A DNA stretch of 64,000 nucleotides from an uncultured Bryobacteraceae bacterium (lineage in GTDB: Bacteria; Acidobacteriota; Terriglobia; Bryobacterales; Bryobacteraceae). The translations under genes and the position numbers were made by a program. Below, piece by piece: positions 1-9,766 of the stretch; the stretch's first letter is position 1; each line of letters opens with the position of its first letter. The stretch covers positions 62,001-126,000 of the forward strand of contig CALJAM010000006.1 in the NCBI GenBank assembly GCA_938027685.1. The letters are read 5' to 3'. The notes below the pieces were generated by a model, which saw nothing but the letters and a program-made list of their open reading frames with translations, was not told where the DNA came from and made no database searches.

Positions 1-423
1 TTCCAAACCTGCTTTCAGTCTGGGCCGCTGGAAGAAGGTCGCCGCGATCGCGTCTTGGAGGCAAGTCGGGAAGGACTGCATCTGCGTTCCTTCACCGCGC
101 TGAGGGAGCGCATTGACGATATTTCCACGAAGGCGGTCGTGCTGAAAATCCGCGGCCGGCCGGAGACCCGCCTTACCGTTTCGCTGGAGGCGCCGGCGCG
201 GGTCAGCTTGACGCAAACCCTCGGGCAACTCGCCGAGAGCTCGGAAATGCTCTTCACGGGCGATTTTCCGAAGGAGTCAGCGATGCTTCACCGGCTGGTT
301 TTCGCCGATCACTACCGCACTGCGTTCAGCCTGACGGACGAAGGCGCCGGAGATACGGCGGACTGGTATTACCTGCGGGTTTTTCAGGCCAACGGGCAAA
401 TGGCCTGGTCGAGCCCGATTTGA
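1..423 (+). CDS. C-terminal fragment of a protein entering from the left edge; possibly CehA/McbA-like PHP metallohydrolase C-terminus
   Basis: Frame 1 open from base 1 to TGA at 421-423; ends ...DTADWYYLRVFQANGQMAWSSPI, a C-terminus typical of CehA/McbA-type proteins. Confidence 0.5.
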   Translation, partial: FQTCFQSGPLEEGRRDRVLEASREGLHLRSFTALRERIDDISTKAVVLKIRGRPETRLTVSLEAPARVSLTQTLGQLAESSEMLFTGDFPKESAMLHRLVFADHYRTAFSLTDEGAGDTADWYYLRVFQANGQMAWSSPI

Positions 424-529
424 GTGGAAAAGAGCAGAGCCCGGCCGCGACTCCGCCTTCGGCGACGCCAGGACGGGGCGCAAGCCCCCTTTCAGCCTGG
501 GCCACGATCGGCTATGATGAAGCCAGGGG

Positions 530-1546
530 GTGGCCATGGACGATCCGACCCGCCGGGAGTTCGCGGTCATTCTACTGCCGGGCGGCATCTTCGCCCGGCC
601 AAGCAAACCCGTGCCTACGATGCTTCGCAAGGACTTCGAGCCGGCGTACCTGAAGCTGGAACGCACCGGGGAACTGGCCGAGCGGGCCCGAGCCTTGTGG
701 GCGATCTACAAGAGCTGCCGGCTCTGCCCGCGCCAGTGCGGCGTCAACCGCCTGAAGGGCGAGAAAGGCGTCTGCCAGGCAACCTCGCGAGTGAAGGTCG
801 CCTCGGCCCATCCGCATTTCGGCGAGGAACGACCGCTGGTAGGACGTTGGGGCTCCGGCACGATCTTCTTCAGCCACTGCAACCTGCTCTGCTGCTTCTG
901 CCAGAACTGGGAGATCAACCATCGCGGGGACGGCAGTTACATGAGCGACGAGATGTTGGGGCGCCTGATGGTGCAGATGCAGGAGCTGCGTTGCCACAAC
1001 GTCAACCTGGTGACGCCCACGCACGTCGTTCCCAATATCGTGCAGGCGCTGCGCACCGCCATCCGACTCGGTTTGCGCATCCCGCTCGTGTACAACTGCG
1101 GCGGCTACGAACCGGTGGAGGTCATCAAGCTGCTCGATGGCATCGTCGACATTTACATGCCCGACTTCAAGTACATGGACGGCGAGATGGCGGCTAAGTA
1201 CTCATCGGGCGCCGGCGACTATCCGGAGCGGGCCGCCGCCGCCATCGAAGAGATGCACCGGCAGGTGGGCGAGCTGGTGGTGGACGAAAACGGCATTGCT
1301 CTACGCGGGCTGATCATCCGGCATCTCGTGCTGCCCAACAACATCGCCGGGACGGATAAATTCATCAAGTGGGTCGCGGAGAAACTGACTAAGTCCACCT
1401 ACGTAAACATCATGGCGCAGTACCGCCCCGAGCATAAGGCCTTCCAGTATCCCGAGCTCGCGCGACGCATCACCTGGGCCGAGTACCAACAGGCGCTGCG
1501 CTGGGCTCGTGAAGCCGGCCTGACGCGTTTGGATCGGGATTCTTGA
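530..1546 (+). CDS. Radical SAM protein, PflX/COG1313-like (pyruvate formate-lyase activating enzyme homologue)
   Basis: YKSCRLCPRQCGVNRLKGEKGVCQA followed by GSGTIFFSHCNLLCCFCQNWEINH (CxxxCxxC). Confidence 0.85.
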   Translation: MAMDDPTRREFAVILLPGGIFARPSKPVPTMLRKDFEPAYLKLERTGELAERARALWAIYKSCRLCPRQCGVNRLKGEKGVCQATSRVKVASAHPHFGEERPLVGRWGSGTIFFSHCNLLCCFCQNWEINHRGDGSYMSDEMLGRLMVQMQELRCHNVNLVTPTHVVPNIVQALRTAIRLGLRIPLVYNCGGYEPVEVIKLLDGIVDIYMPDFKYMDGEMAAKYSSGAGDYPERAAAAIEEMHRQVGELVVDENGIALRGLIIRHLVLPNNIAGTDKFIKWVAEKLTKSTYVNIMAQYRPEHKAFQYPELARRITWAEYQQALRWAREAGLTRLDRDS

Positions 1547-1742
1547 AGAACAGACCGCCGGGCGTCACCGACGACAGGATTCCTCATTTAGCCGAAGCCA
1601 TGCGCCATCTCGGCTATGTGCAGAAGTTTGGCGTCGGCATCGCGCCGGCCCGGAAAGCACTTCGTGACAACGGCAATCCTCCCGCTGAGTTCCTCGTCGA
1701 AGACAGCCGCGTCGTAACCCCGGTCCGGAGGCGCCCGCGACG
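1543..1742 (+). pseudogene. Residual C-terminus of an ATP-binding AlbA_2/HATPase_c_4 (Schlafen-like/RecG-like) protein
   Basis: RIPHLAEAMRHLGYVQKFGVGIAPARKALRDNGNPPAEFLVEDSRVVTPVRRRP matches the C-terminal pattern of this family; no N-terminal part is present. Confidence 0.55.
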
Positions 1743-2748
1743 AGGCCCGTCATCGCCTTTCTCAACAATACGAGAGGCGTGGGCAAGACGTCGTTGGTCT
1801 ACCACCCGGCCTGGATGTGAGCCGACTTGAGCCCTCCCGTCGTTGCCGTCGACCTGGATCCCCGAGACTAACCTCCCAGCCATGTTTCTCGATGAGGAGC
1901 GGTCGGAACAGATATGGGAGGGAACGGACTCCAGACCTACCGTGTGCGGCGCCCGCCGGCCGCTGGTCCGGGGCGTAGGATATGTCGTTGACGACCTGCA
2001 CGTGGGAGAGATTGAGGAGCAGCTGGGTCCCCTGGTCGGAGATCTGCGTCTCTCCGAATTCGAGGAGGACCTTTCCAGGCAGTGGCCGATGGCGCTGAGC
2101 CGAAATAAGCGTGCTTTTGAGGTTCTTTCTGCTTTCTGGTGTTTGGCGGAAAGCACCGCGCGACGGCGCGACCCGCGGCGGATACCCGTGGACCTCGGCC
2201 TCAATCTCGGCTCGATCAACCGTGCGGGCCTCATTGCTGCCGATTGGGTCGTAATTCCTCGATCCCCCGGACTTGTTCTCGCTCCAGGGTCTGCGCAACC
2301 CGGGGCCGACTTTGCGGCGCCGGAGGGAGGAGTGGACGGACCGTCTGACGGGCAGGCCGCCCATCGATCTTGAACTGCCGCAGGGTCGCATGGAGCAAGC
2401 CGAATACGTGGTCTTACAGCAGGCCGTCCGCCTCGATCGCCCGGAAAAGGCGTACAAGAAATGGATCGCGCGGAGCCGGCAAGAATGCCGGTGGCACGTG
2501 CCGGAGCTGAAGGAGCCCTTCGCCGACCCCGTCGATCCGCAAAACGATCCGTATTGTCCAGCTCTGCTGAAACTTTACAGGGGTCTCATGCCCTTGGCGC
2601 AAGAGGCGCGCAAACCCATCTTCCATTTGAAGCCCGCGGACGGCGCCATCGGCGCGCACGCCCTCGCGGCGCAACACGTTTACCGCCAGTTAAAGCCCTC
2701 GCCGAAAAGATTGCCCACCGCGCCGGCCCAGCGCTTGCGCGCCCCTAG
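1743..2748 (+). pseudogene. Frameshifted ParA/AAA-type ATPase pseudogene
   Basis: Frame 3: RPVIAFLNNTRGVGKTSLVYHPAWM* (TGA 1818-1820) ADLSPPVVAVDLDP; frame 1: ETNLPAMFLDEERSEQIWEG...AGLIAADWVVIP; frame 2: LFSLQGLRNPGPTLRRRREEW...MPLAQEARKPIFHLKPADGAIGAHALAAQHVYRQLK; frame 1: ALAEKIAHRAGPALARP* (TAG 2746-2748). Confidence 0.75.
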
Positions 2749-2804
2749 GCCTGAGGCGTGCTCTAGGCCGCCTCCGACCGCGCGCCTTTGCGGCTGAGCG
2801 CTGC

Positions 2805-3962
2805 TCAGCCCACCTTATATTTCCGGATCCGCTCCGCGCTCACTTCGGTGCCCATGCCCGGCTCTTCCGGCGCCGGCATCTCGCCGTCCACGAGCTTTTG
2901 CGGACCGCTGGTCTCCATGTAGATGGCGTTGGGCATGGCCAGGAGCATGTTCAGATTCGCCCCGCCACCGCCGTGGCTGGCCAGCTCCAGCCCGAAGGCG
3001 TCGGCCACTGCCGCGATCTCCATCCACTCGCAGACACCGCCCGCGCGCCGGTTGTCGGGCTGCACCACGTCCGCCCCCCGGCGCGCGATCAGATCCGCGA
3101 ACTGGTACTTGGTGTACAGATTCTCGCCCGTAGCGACGCGGATATCGAGCGCCGCAGCCAGCTCTGCATACCCTTCCATCTCGTGGGGCGGCAGCGGCTC
3201 CTCGTACCAAAAGCAACCCATCTGCTGATAGAGCCGCCCGCGCCTGAGGGCCTCGTTGCGGTTGAACGCCTGGTTGGCGTCAACCATCACGCGACGCCCA
3301 CGACCGGCCAGATCCAGCGCCAACCGGATGCGCCGCTCGTCGTCGTCGACCGGGCCGCGTCCCACCTTGATCTTGACCGCGCGGTAGCCCTGCTCGAACG
3401 CAGTCTCGAGCGAGCGCCGGTACTCGGAGAGATCGCGATCGCCCTCGTAGTACCAGCCACACATGGAATAGACCGGCATGCGGTCCCAGCAAGCGCCCAG
3501 GATTTTATAGACGGGGACACCCAGCGCCTTGCCCAAGATATCCCAGAGGGCGATGTCCACGGCGGCCAGCGCGAACTGCACGATCCCGGTCACGCCATGG
3601 TATTCGAGCGCACGCCACAGTTCGGCGCGGATCCGCCGCGGGAAAGCCGGATCCTTGCCCAGCAGGAGCGGCTTGACTTCTTCCTCGAGAATCGTCTGCA
3701 ACACGCGTGGGCCGCCTTCGACGGTTCCAAACGAAGAAGAGGCCCACCCCGTAATGCCTGCGTCCGTACGCAACCTGAGCACCACGGCGCCGCTGCCGGC
3801 GCCGAACTCATGGATCGCATCGTAGTAACGCCGGCCCGGCGGCATGCGCAGCCTGTCCGTCTCGAGCGCCGTGATCTTCATCTGCCGAGCCGCCGTCTCC
3901 GCCGCGCGCAAAGCCGCGGCCGTCCATGCGCATCCACCTGCCAGAAACGTTCTCCGTCGCAT
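2805..3962 (-). CDS. Mandelate racemase/muconate lactonizing enzyme family protein (enolase superfamily), with N-terminal Tat-like signal
   Basis: MRRRTFLAGGCAWTAAALRA signal; YRAVKIKVGR...VMVDANQAF...YEEPLPPHEM...ATGENLYTKYQF. Confidence 0.88.
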   Translation of the reverse strand: MRRRTFLAGGCAWTAAALRAAETAARQMKITALETDRLRMPPGRRYYDAIHEFGAGSGAVVLRLRTDAGITGWASSSFGTVEGGPRVLQTILEEEVKPLLLGKDPAFPRRIRAELWRALEYHGVTGIVQFALAAVDIALWDILGKALGVPVYKILGACWDRMPVYSMCGWYYEGDRDLSEYRRSLETAFEQGYRAVKIKVGRGPVDDDERRIRLALDLAGRGRRVMVDANQAFNRNEALRRGRLYQQMGCFWYEEPLPPHEMEGYAELAAALDIRVATGENLYTKYQFADLIARRGADVVQPDNRRAGGVCEWMEIAAVADAFGLELASHGGGGANLNMLLAMPNAIYMETSGPQKLVDGEMPAPEEPGMGTEVSAERIRKYKVG

Positions 3963-4012
3963 GGCGCCATTGTAACGCCCTGTTGCGAGAATTCCGCGAT
4001 AGACTGGCTTCC

Positions 4013-5182
4013 ATGCAACGCAGCCGGAACTGCCTGGCCAAGCTCGAGCGCATGAACAGGGCCCTGCGCCACCAGGAAGCGGATCGGGTGCCGGTCAGCG
4101 ATTTCTTCTGGAGCAGCTTCCTGCAGCGCTGGCGCCGGGAACTCGGCCCCGCGCCGGACACCGACATCTATCGTTACTACGATCTGGACTGGGTGGTCAC
4201 CATCCCCAACATGGACCCCCACATCAAGCCCTTCGAGATCCTGCGACAGACGGATGAGGAAGTCATCGTCCGCACAGGCTTCGAAGCCGTCATCCGCAAG
4301 AAGTTCGACTCACCGATGCCGGCGTTCCTCGCTTTCGAGACCAACACTATCGAGAAGCTGGAAGCCTTCCAGTTCGACGATCCCTGGGACGAACGGCGGT
4401 TCTTCGCGGCGGGCGACAACCAGATCGCGGGCGTGGGCGACAGCTTCGAGCGTAACAGTCCGCCATGGATCGAAACCGTCAAAAACTGGCACCCCGACTT
4501 TCCCGTCTACGGCAGCGTTTGCGAGGCGCACGAGATGCTGTGGCGCATCGTCGGGCCGGAGAACGTGCTGCTGTGGATCGGCCTGTACCCGGAGCGGCTG
4601 GCGCGCTTCATCGAGCGGCTTCATGAATTCAACCTGGAGCTGCTGCACGCGCAGATCCGCGCGGCCGACGGCCTGCTCGACGGCATCGTCATCTGGGGCG
4701 ACGTGGCCTATCACAAGGGGACGCTGTTCTCGCCGGCGTACTGGCGCAAGCATTTCAAGCCGGGTGTGAAGGCCATGGTGGATCTGGCGCACGAGCACGG
4801 CCTGCCGGTGATCTACCACGGCTGCGGCAACGTGAGCCGCATTTTCGAAGACTTCATCGAGATTGGCGTGGACGCGTATAACCCGCTGGAAGCGAAGACG
4901 GGGCTGGATGTCGTCGAGTTGCGCCGCCGCTACGGGCACCGCATAGCCTTCTGCGGGAATATGGACGTGCGGTTGTGGGCGGAGGCCGGTCCCGAGGAGC
5001 TGGAACGCGCGGTTATGTACCGGCTGAACGCGGCCAAAGGCGGCGGCTACATTTTCCAGTCGGATCACTCCGTGCCCAGCAACGTGCCGGGCCCGAGCTA
5101 CGATTACGTGGTCCGCCTGGTGCGCGAGCGCGGACGTTATCCCCTCGACCTGGGCGAGTACGATCTGCCCGAGGTGAGCTGA
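4013..5182 (+). CDS. Uroporphyrinogen decarboxylase (URO-D) family protein
   Basis: ATG at 4013 (MQRSRNCLAKLERMNRALRHQEADRVPVSDFFW); VIYHGCGNVSRIFEDFIEIGVDAYNPLEAKTGLDVVELRRRYGHRIAFCGNMDV. Confidence 0.85.
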   Translation: MQRSRNCLAKLERMNRALRHQEADRVPVSDFFWSSFLQRWRRELGPAPDTDIYRYYDLDWVVTIPNMDPHIKPFEILRQTDEEVIVRTGFEAVIRKKFDSPMPAFLAFETNTIEKLEAFQFDDPWDERRFFAAGDNQIAGVGDSFERNSPPWIETVKNWHPDFPVYGSVCEAHEMLWRIVGPENVLLWIGLYPERLARFIERLHEFNLELLHAQIRAADGLLDGIVIWGDVAYHKGTLFSPAYWRKHFKPGVKAMVDLAHEHGLPVIYHGCGNVSRIFEDFIEIGVDAYNPLEAKTGLDVVELRRRYGHRIAFCGNMDVRLWAEAGPEELERAVMYRLNAAKGGGYIFQSDHSVPSNVPGPSYDYVVRLVRERGRYPLDLGEYDLPEVS

Positions 5183-5192
5183 GTCGCGGCCC

Positions 5193-6038
5193 TCAACCCC
5201 GAAGCCGCTCCAACAGCTGCACGGCCATGCGGATGTCGGCCAGCCGCTGTTCGCGGTCCTCGATTTCGCGCTCGATATTCAGGGTGCCGCGGTAGCCGAG
5301 CTGCTTGAGCTTCTGGATGAAGCGTTCGATGCCGACCGAGCCCTGGCCCAGCGGCCGCTCCACGCCCAACGCCCCAGGGCGATCGCGCGGCGGCCAGTCG
5401 CCGTCCTTGCAGTGCACCGAGATCACGAGAGGTCCGAGCAGGTCGAGCGCTTCGATGGGATCCCCGGTGCCGTACAGGATCATGTTGGCCGGATCGAAGT
5501 TGATGCGTACGTTGGGCCGCGCGACGTCCTCGATGAAGCGCAGCAGGACGCGGGCCGGCTCCTGACCCGTTTCCAGCGCGAAGGTCTGGCCGTGACGCGC
5601 GGCGTAGTCGGCCACGCGACGCACCATCTCGCGCACCGCTTTGTAGTCCGGGCTTTCGGTGTCGTCCGGCACGAACCCGATGTGGCAGGCTATCGAAGGC
5701 ACGCCCAGCGCCGCCGCGAAATCGCTGATCGCATACGTGCGCGCCTCCCGCTCGGCGCGCGTAGCGGGAGGAATAAAACCGACGGTGCGCTGCACGGTGG
5801 GAATGTCGGCGTAGCTCTCGCCCTCGTAGGCGGCGAACACGGTGACGAGCGTGAATTGCTCAGCCTCCAGCGCCTGTTTCCAGGACGAGGCCGTGGCTTC
5901 ATCCAACGGGAGGGAGCCCGGCACGCCGAGCTGGCCGACGCGAACGCCTAGCGACTTGACCTCCCTCAGCGTGGCCCGGGGATCGCCTCCCGCCCAGAAC
6001 ATGACGCCGATTTCCATCTCACGTAAGGGTTGCATCAC
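5193..6038 (-). CDS. Sugar phosphate isomerase/epimerase (xylose isomerase-like TIM barrel)
   Basis: IACHIGFVPDDT, FALETGQEPARVLLRFIEDVARPNVRINFDPANMILYGTGDPIEAL, VHCKDGDWP. Confidence 0.88.
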   Translation of the reverse strand: MMQPLREMEIGVMFWAGGDPRATLREVKSLGVRVGQLGVPGSLPLDEATASSWKQALEAEQFTLVTVFAAYEGESYADIPTVQRTVGFIPPATRAEREARTYAISDFAAALGVPSIACHIGFVPDDTESPDYKAVREMVRRVADYAARHGQTFALETGQEPARVLLRFIEDVARPNVRINFDPANMILYGTGDPIEALDLLGPLVISVHCKDGDWPPRDRPGALGVERPLGQGSVGIERFIQKLKQLGYRGTLNIEREIEDREQRLADIRMAVQLLERLRG

Positions 6039-6161
6039 GATGCTGTCTCCGTAGCGCCCGGACGGACGCGCCGCCGCCCCGGCAGACGCCCAAGCCGCCG
6101 GCCGCCTGCCGGCCTATTATAGTTGGGCCGGCGAGGCGGGTGCCGCGGCGGTTGCCTCGCC

Positions 6162-6191
6162 TTGACGCCCGCTCGCAGGGCGGCCTAGAAT
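6162..6191 (+). promoter_or_regulatory. Sigma70-like promoter, TTGACG-18-TAGAAT
   Basis: TTGACG 6162-6167 and TAGAAT 6186-6191, 18-nt spacer, ~40 nt upstream of the GWxTD gene start. Confidence 0.5.
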
Positions 6192-6230
6192 TAAGGTAGC
6201 TCGATAACCGTCGCAGTCCGGAGAGGGCAT

Positions 6231-7898
6231 ATGAGCCTGCGCGGGTGGCTGGCATGTTTCGGAGTCCTTAGCCTGCTTTGCGGCGGAGAGGCTCGGGCCC
6301 AGGAGCGTCAGCGTCCTGCCGGCGTTCCCAATCGCGGCACGCGTCCGCTCACCGAGAAGGAACAACGTCGGCGGGAGGAAAGGCTGCGGCGCGAGCTGGA
6401 AAGCCCTTATCGCAAGTGGCTGAACGAGGACGTCGCCTACATCATCACTGACGAAGAGCGCGCTGCCTTCAAGCGGCTCTCCACCGACGAGGAGCGCGAG
6501 CAGTTCATCGAACAGTTCTGGCTGCGACGCGACCCAACTCCGGACACGGCGGAAAACGAGTTCAAGGAAGAGCACTACCGGCGGATTGCCTACGCCAACG
6601 AGCGCTTCTCCTCGGGCATTCCCGGCTGGAAGACCGATCGCGGGCGCATTTACATCATGTATGGCCCGCCGGACGAGATCGAGTCGCATCCTTCGGGCGG
6701 CACCTATGAACGACCCATCGAGGAAGGCGGCGGCACCACCTCGGTCTTTCCTTTCGAGAAGTGGCGCTACCGTTACATCGAGGGCATCGGCACCGACGTG
6801 ATCATCGAGTTCGTGGACCCCACGATGACCGGCGAGTACCGCATGACGATGGATCCCTCGGAGAAGGACGCCCTGCTGTATGTACCCAACGCCGGTCTGA
6901 CGCTTTATGAGCAGATGGGGCTGACCACGAAGGCGGACCGCTTCAACCGCACAGACGGCACGCGACTGGGCGTCGGCGACATGCCCCTGCCGGCACGCAT
7001 GAACCAGTTCGAGCGCCTCGAGCAGTACGCCAAGCTGCAAAAGCCGCCCGCCATCAAGTTCAAGGACTTGGAAGCCGTCGTCACGTCGCGGATCACCTAC
7101 AACTTGCTTCCCATCAAGGTCCGCGCCGATTTCATCCGCATCACGGACTCGACCATCCTGACGCCGATCACCATCCAGGTGGATAACAAGGATCTCCAGT
7201 TCGAAAACAAGGAAGGCGTGGCGCGCGCGACGCTCAACATATACGCGCGCATCACGTCCATGTCCCGCCGCGTGGTGAACGTCTTCGAGGACGTCGTCAC
7301 CGTGGAGACGCCGCCGCAGATGCTGGAGGCGGCCACCCGGCGGTCTTCGGTCTACCAGAAGACGGTGCCGCTGGCGCCGGGTCTGTACCGCCTGAACGTC
7401 GTCGTCAAGGACGTGGTCGGCGGCAACATGAACAATTACGAGATGGCCTTGCGCGTGCCCTTCTACGAGGAGGAAAAGCTGGCCTCCTCCAGCCTCATCC
7501 TTGCGGATCTCATCGAGAAGGTTCCCACGCGGTCGATCGGATCGGGGCAGTTCGTCATCGGCGCTTCCAAGGTACGGCCGCGGGTGACCGAGACCTTCCG
7601 CCGCGACGAGCGGTTGGGCATTTACATGCAGCTTTACAATTTCAAGCCGGACGAGAAGACGCAGAAGCCCGAAGGGACCATCGTCTACGAGATCATCCGT
7701 AACGGCACGAACGAAAAGGTTTTCGAGTATACCGAGGAAGTCGCCTCGATCGAAGGGGCCTCCGCGCAGCAGGTGACGATCGAGAAGCTGCTGCCCCTGA
7801 AGAGCTTCGAGCCTGGGCAGTATACCTTGCGTCTGAAGGTGACGGATCGGGTCGGCGAACAGACGTTGACCCAGAGCGCCACGTTTACGGTAACCTAA
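6231..7898 (+). CDS. GWxTD domain-containing secreted protein
   Basis: N-terminal signal; WLNEDVAYIITDEERAAFKRLSTDEEREQFIEQFWLRRDPTPDTAENEFKEEHYRRIAYANERFSSGIPGWKTDRGRIYIMYGPPDEIESHPSGG. Confidence 0.9.
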   Translation: MSLRGWLACFGVLSLLCGGEARAQERQRPAGVPNRGTRPLTEKEQRRREERLRRELESPYRKWLNEDVAYIITDEERAAFKRLSTDEEREQFIEQFWLRRDPTPDTAENEFKEEHYRRIAYANERFSSGIPGWKTDRGRIYIMYGPPDEIESHPSGGTYERPIEEGGGTTSVFPFEKWRYRYIEGIGTDVIIEFVDPTMTGEYRMTMDPSEKDALLYVPNAGLTLYEQMGLTTKADRFNRTDGTRLGVGDMPLPARMNQFERLEQYAKLQKPPAIKFKDLEAVVTSRITYNLLPIKVRADFIRITDSTILTPITIQVDNKDLQFENKEGVARATLNIYARITSMSRRVVNVFEDVVTVETPPQMLEAATRRSSVYQKTVPLAPGLYRLNVVVKDVVGGNMNNYEMALRVPFYEEEKLASSSLILADLIEKVPTRSIGSGQFVIGASKVRPRVTETFRRDERLGIYMQLYNFKPDEKTQKPEGTIVYEIIRNGTNEKVFEYTEEVASIEGASAQQVTIEKLLPLKSFEPGQYTLRLKVTDRVGEQTLTQSATFTVT

Positions 7899-7931
7899 GG
7901 AGGTGGCCGAAGCCGCCGGCGAGAGCCGCCC

Positions 7932-9728
7932 ATGAACGCGCGCAGAGCCAGCCTGCTCAGCATCGGCGCGAGCCTTCTGATCTGCGTAGCGACGGTTCGC
8001 GCGGCTGCGCCCGTCCCCGCCAAGCTCTCCGGCAGCATCAGCGGCGTGGTCAAGAACGCGGCGGGCGTGCGCCAGATGGGCGCAGTGGTGATACTTTACA
8101 ACCGCAGCGAGCGGCCCATCCAGCGGACGCTGACCAACGAGAGGGGCGAATTCAGCTTCGACTCTCTGTTGCCCGACGTGTACTCGATCCGCGTGACGCT
8201 GGCGACCTTCCTGCCCGCCCTCAAACGCAACATTGCGGTGCAGCCCGGCATGCAAAGTCTGCTGGAGGTGAACCTGGCCAGCGTCTTCAGCTCGATCGAA
8301 CTGGTGGGACTGGCGCCGGGCCCCGCGGCTGTGATCTCCGACGAATGGAAGTGGGTGTTACGGGGACCGCGCGACACGCGGCCGGTACTTCGGGCGCTGC
8401 CCGAAGTGGCGAAGGCGCCCCGGCGCAACCGCGCCGCCTTCGGACTCACACGGGGCATGGTGAAGGTTTCCGGCGGTGACGAAGGAACCGTCTCTACCCT
8501 CGGTGCGGAACCCGACCTGGGCACGGCGTTCGCACTGGCCACGACGCTGTTCGGAGCCAACCACCTTCAGTTCGCGGGCAACGTCGGTTATTCGGTGGAA
8601 GCGGCGGCTCCCGTCGCCGCCTTCCGCACCAGCTTCCGACGCGAACTGCCCGGAGGCGTCGCGCCGCAGTTCGGCCTCACCATGCGGCAACTGGATCTTC
8701 CCGTCCGCATGGCCGCCGGACAGGCCCTGCTGGCAGGACAGCGTGTCGGCTTCCCGCCGTTGCGCGCCGTCTCTGCGACGCTTTATGACCGTAACAACCT
8801 GAGCGACGGGCTTACTTTCGAGTACGGGGCCAGTCTGGATTCGGTAGCGTTTTTCGATCGTCTCAACTACGTGAGCCCGTTCGCACGGCTCAGCTACGAC
8901 GGCGGCAGCAAGGGGGTTTTCCGGTTCAGCTACGCCTCGGGAACCCCACCGGCCGAACTGCTCAAGACAGGTTTGGAGAACACGGCCGAATTCGAACATG
9001 ATCTGGCCCTGCTGGCCCTGTTCCCGCGCGTCTCTCTGTGGGGCGGCCGCGCACAGGTGCAGCGAGCCGCCAGTTACGAAGCCGGCTACCGGGTCCGCAC
9101 AGGATCGCGCACCTTTAGCGCCGCAGCTTACACGGAGACGGTCAACCACGCCGCTCTGACGCTGGCGGCACCCTCGGGCCTGGCCTCGGGCGCCGATCTT
9201 CTTCCCGATCTGTTCACGCGCGGCTGGGTGCTCGACGCCGGCTCCCTGTGCCGCACGGGCTACGCAGCCTCGGTGACCCAGCATTTGGGCGAGAACCTGG
9301 AGGTTACTTTCGGGTTCACCGGCAGCGGCGCTCTTACGACGGCACGCAGCGCGCTGGATCGCGGCGACTCCGAAGAGCTGCGGTCGATCCTGCGGCCGGG
9401 TCGCCGCCACTCGCTGAGCGCCCGTGTCGCCGGGACGGCCCCTGTTACAGGCACTCGGTTCGTTGCCAGCTATCAGTGGGCCAGTTTGAATTCCGTCGTG
9501 CCTCCGCACGTGTACACGACGCAGCCCCTGCGCGAAGGCGTGGGCCTCAACGTGCTTGTGCGACAGCCGATACCTTCCCCGGGCGCTTGGCCGGGCCGTC
9601 TGGAGGCCAGCGCCGAGCTGCGCAACATGCTGGCGCAGGGCTACGTGCCGCTCAGTCTCAGCGGACGCAAGGCCTGGCTGGTGCACACGCCGCGCAGCGT
9701 GCGCGGCGGTCTCAGCTTCATTTTCTGA
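7932..9728 (+). CDS. Carboxypeptidase-regulatory-like domain / TonB-receptor-like outer-membrane protein
   Basis: Signal peptide; SGSISGVVKNAAGVRQMGAVVILYNRS...TNERGEFSFDSLLPDVYSIRVTLATFLP plug-like domain, then a beta-rich C-terminus ending in aromatic F (SFIF). Confidence 0.75.
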   Translation: MNARRASLLSIGASLLICVATVRAAAPVPAKLSGSISGVVKNAAGVRQMGAVVILYNRSERPIQRTLTNERGEFSFDSLLPDVYSIRVTLATFLPALKRNIAVQPGMQSLLEVNLASVFSSIELVGLAPGPAAVISDEWKWVLRGPRDTRPVLRALPEVAKAPRRNRAAFGLTRGMVKVSGGDEGTVSTLGAEPDLGTAFALATTLFGANHLQFAGNVGYSVEAAAPVAAFRTSFRRELPGGVAPQFGLTMRQLDLPVRMAAGQALLAGQRVGFPPLRAVSATLYDRNNLSDGLTFEYGASLDSVAFFDRLNYVSPFARLSYDGGSKGVFRFSYASGTPPAELLKTGLENTAEFEHDLALLALFPRVSLWGGRAQVQRAASYEAGYRVRTGSRTFSAAAYTETVNHAALTLAAPSGLASGADLLPDLFTRGWVLDAGSLCRTGYAASVTQHLGENLEVTFGFTGSGALTTARSALDRGDSEELRSILRPGRRHSLSARVAGTAPVTGTRFVASYQWASLNSVVPPHVYTTQPLREGVGLNVLVRQPIPSPGAWPGRLEASAELRNMLAQGYVPLSLSGRKAWLVHTPRSVRGGLSFIF

Positions 9729-9766
9729 ATCGCTGCGCCCCGGCAGACGGTTTCGTATCATAGGCA

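Noticed and set aside
6117-8255. 712-aa minus-strand ORF opposite the GWxTD gene
   Set aside because: Shadow ORF of GC-rich coding DNA: no recognisable domain, His/Arg/Gly-rich low-information sequence, and the opposite strand encodes a clear GWxTD protein
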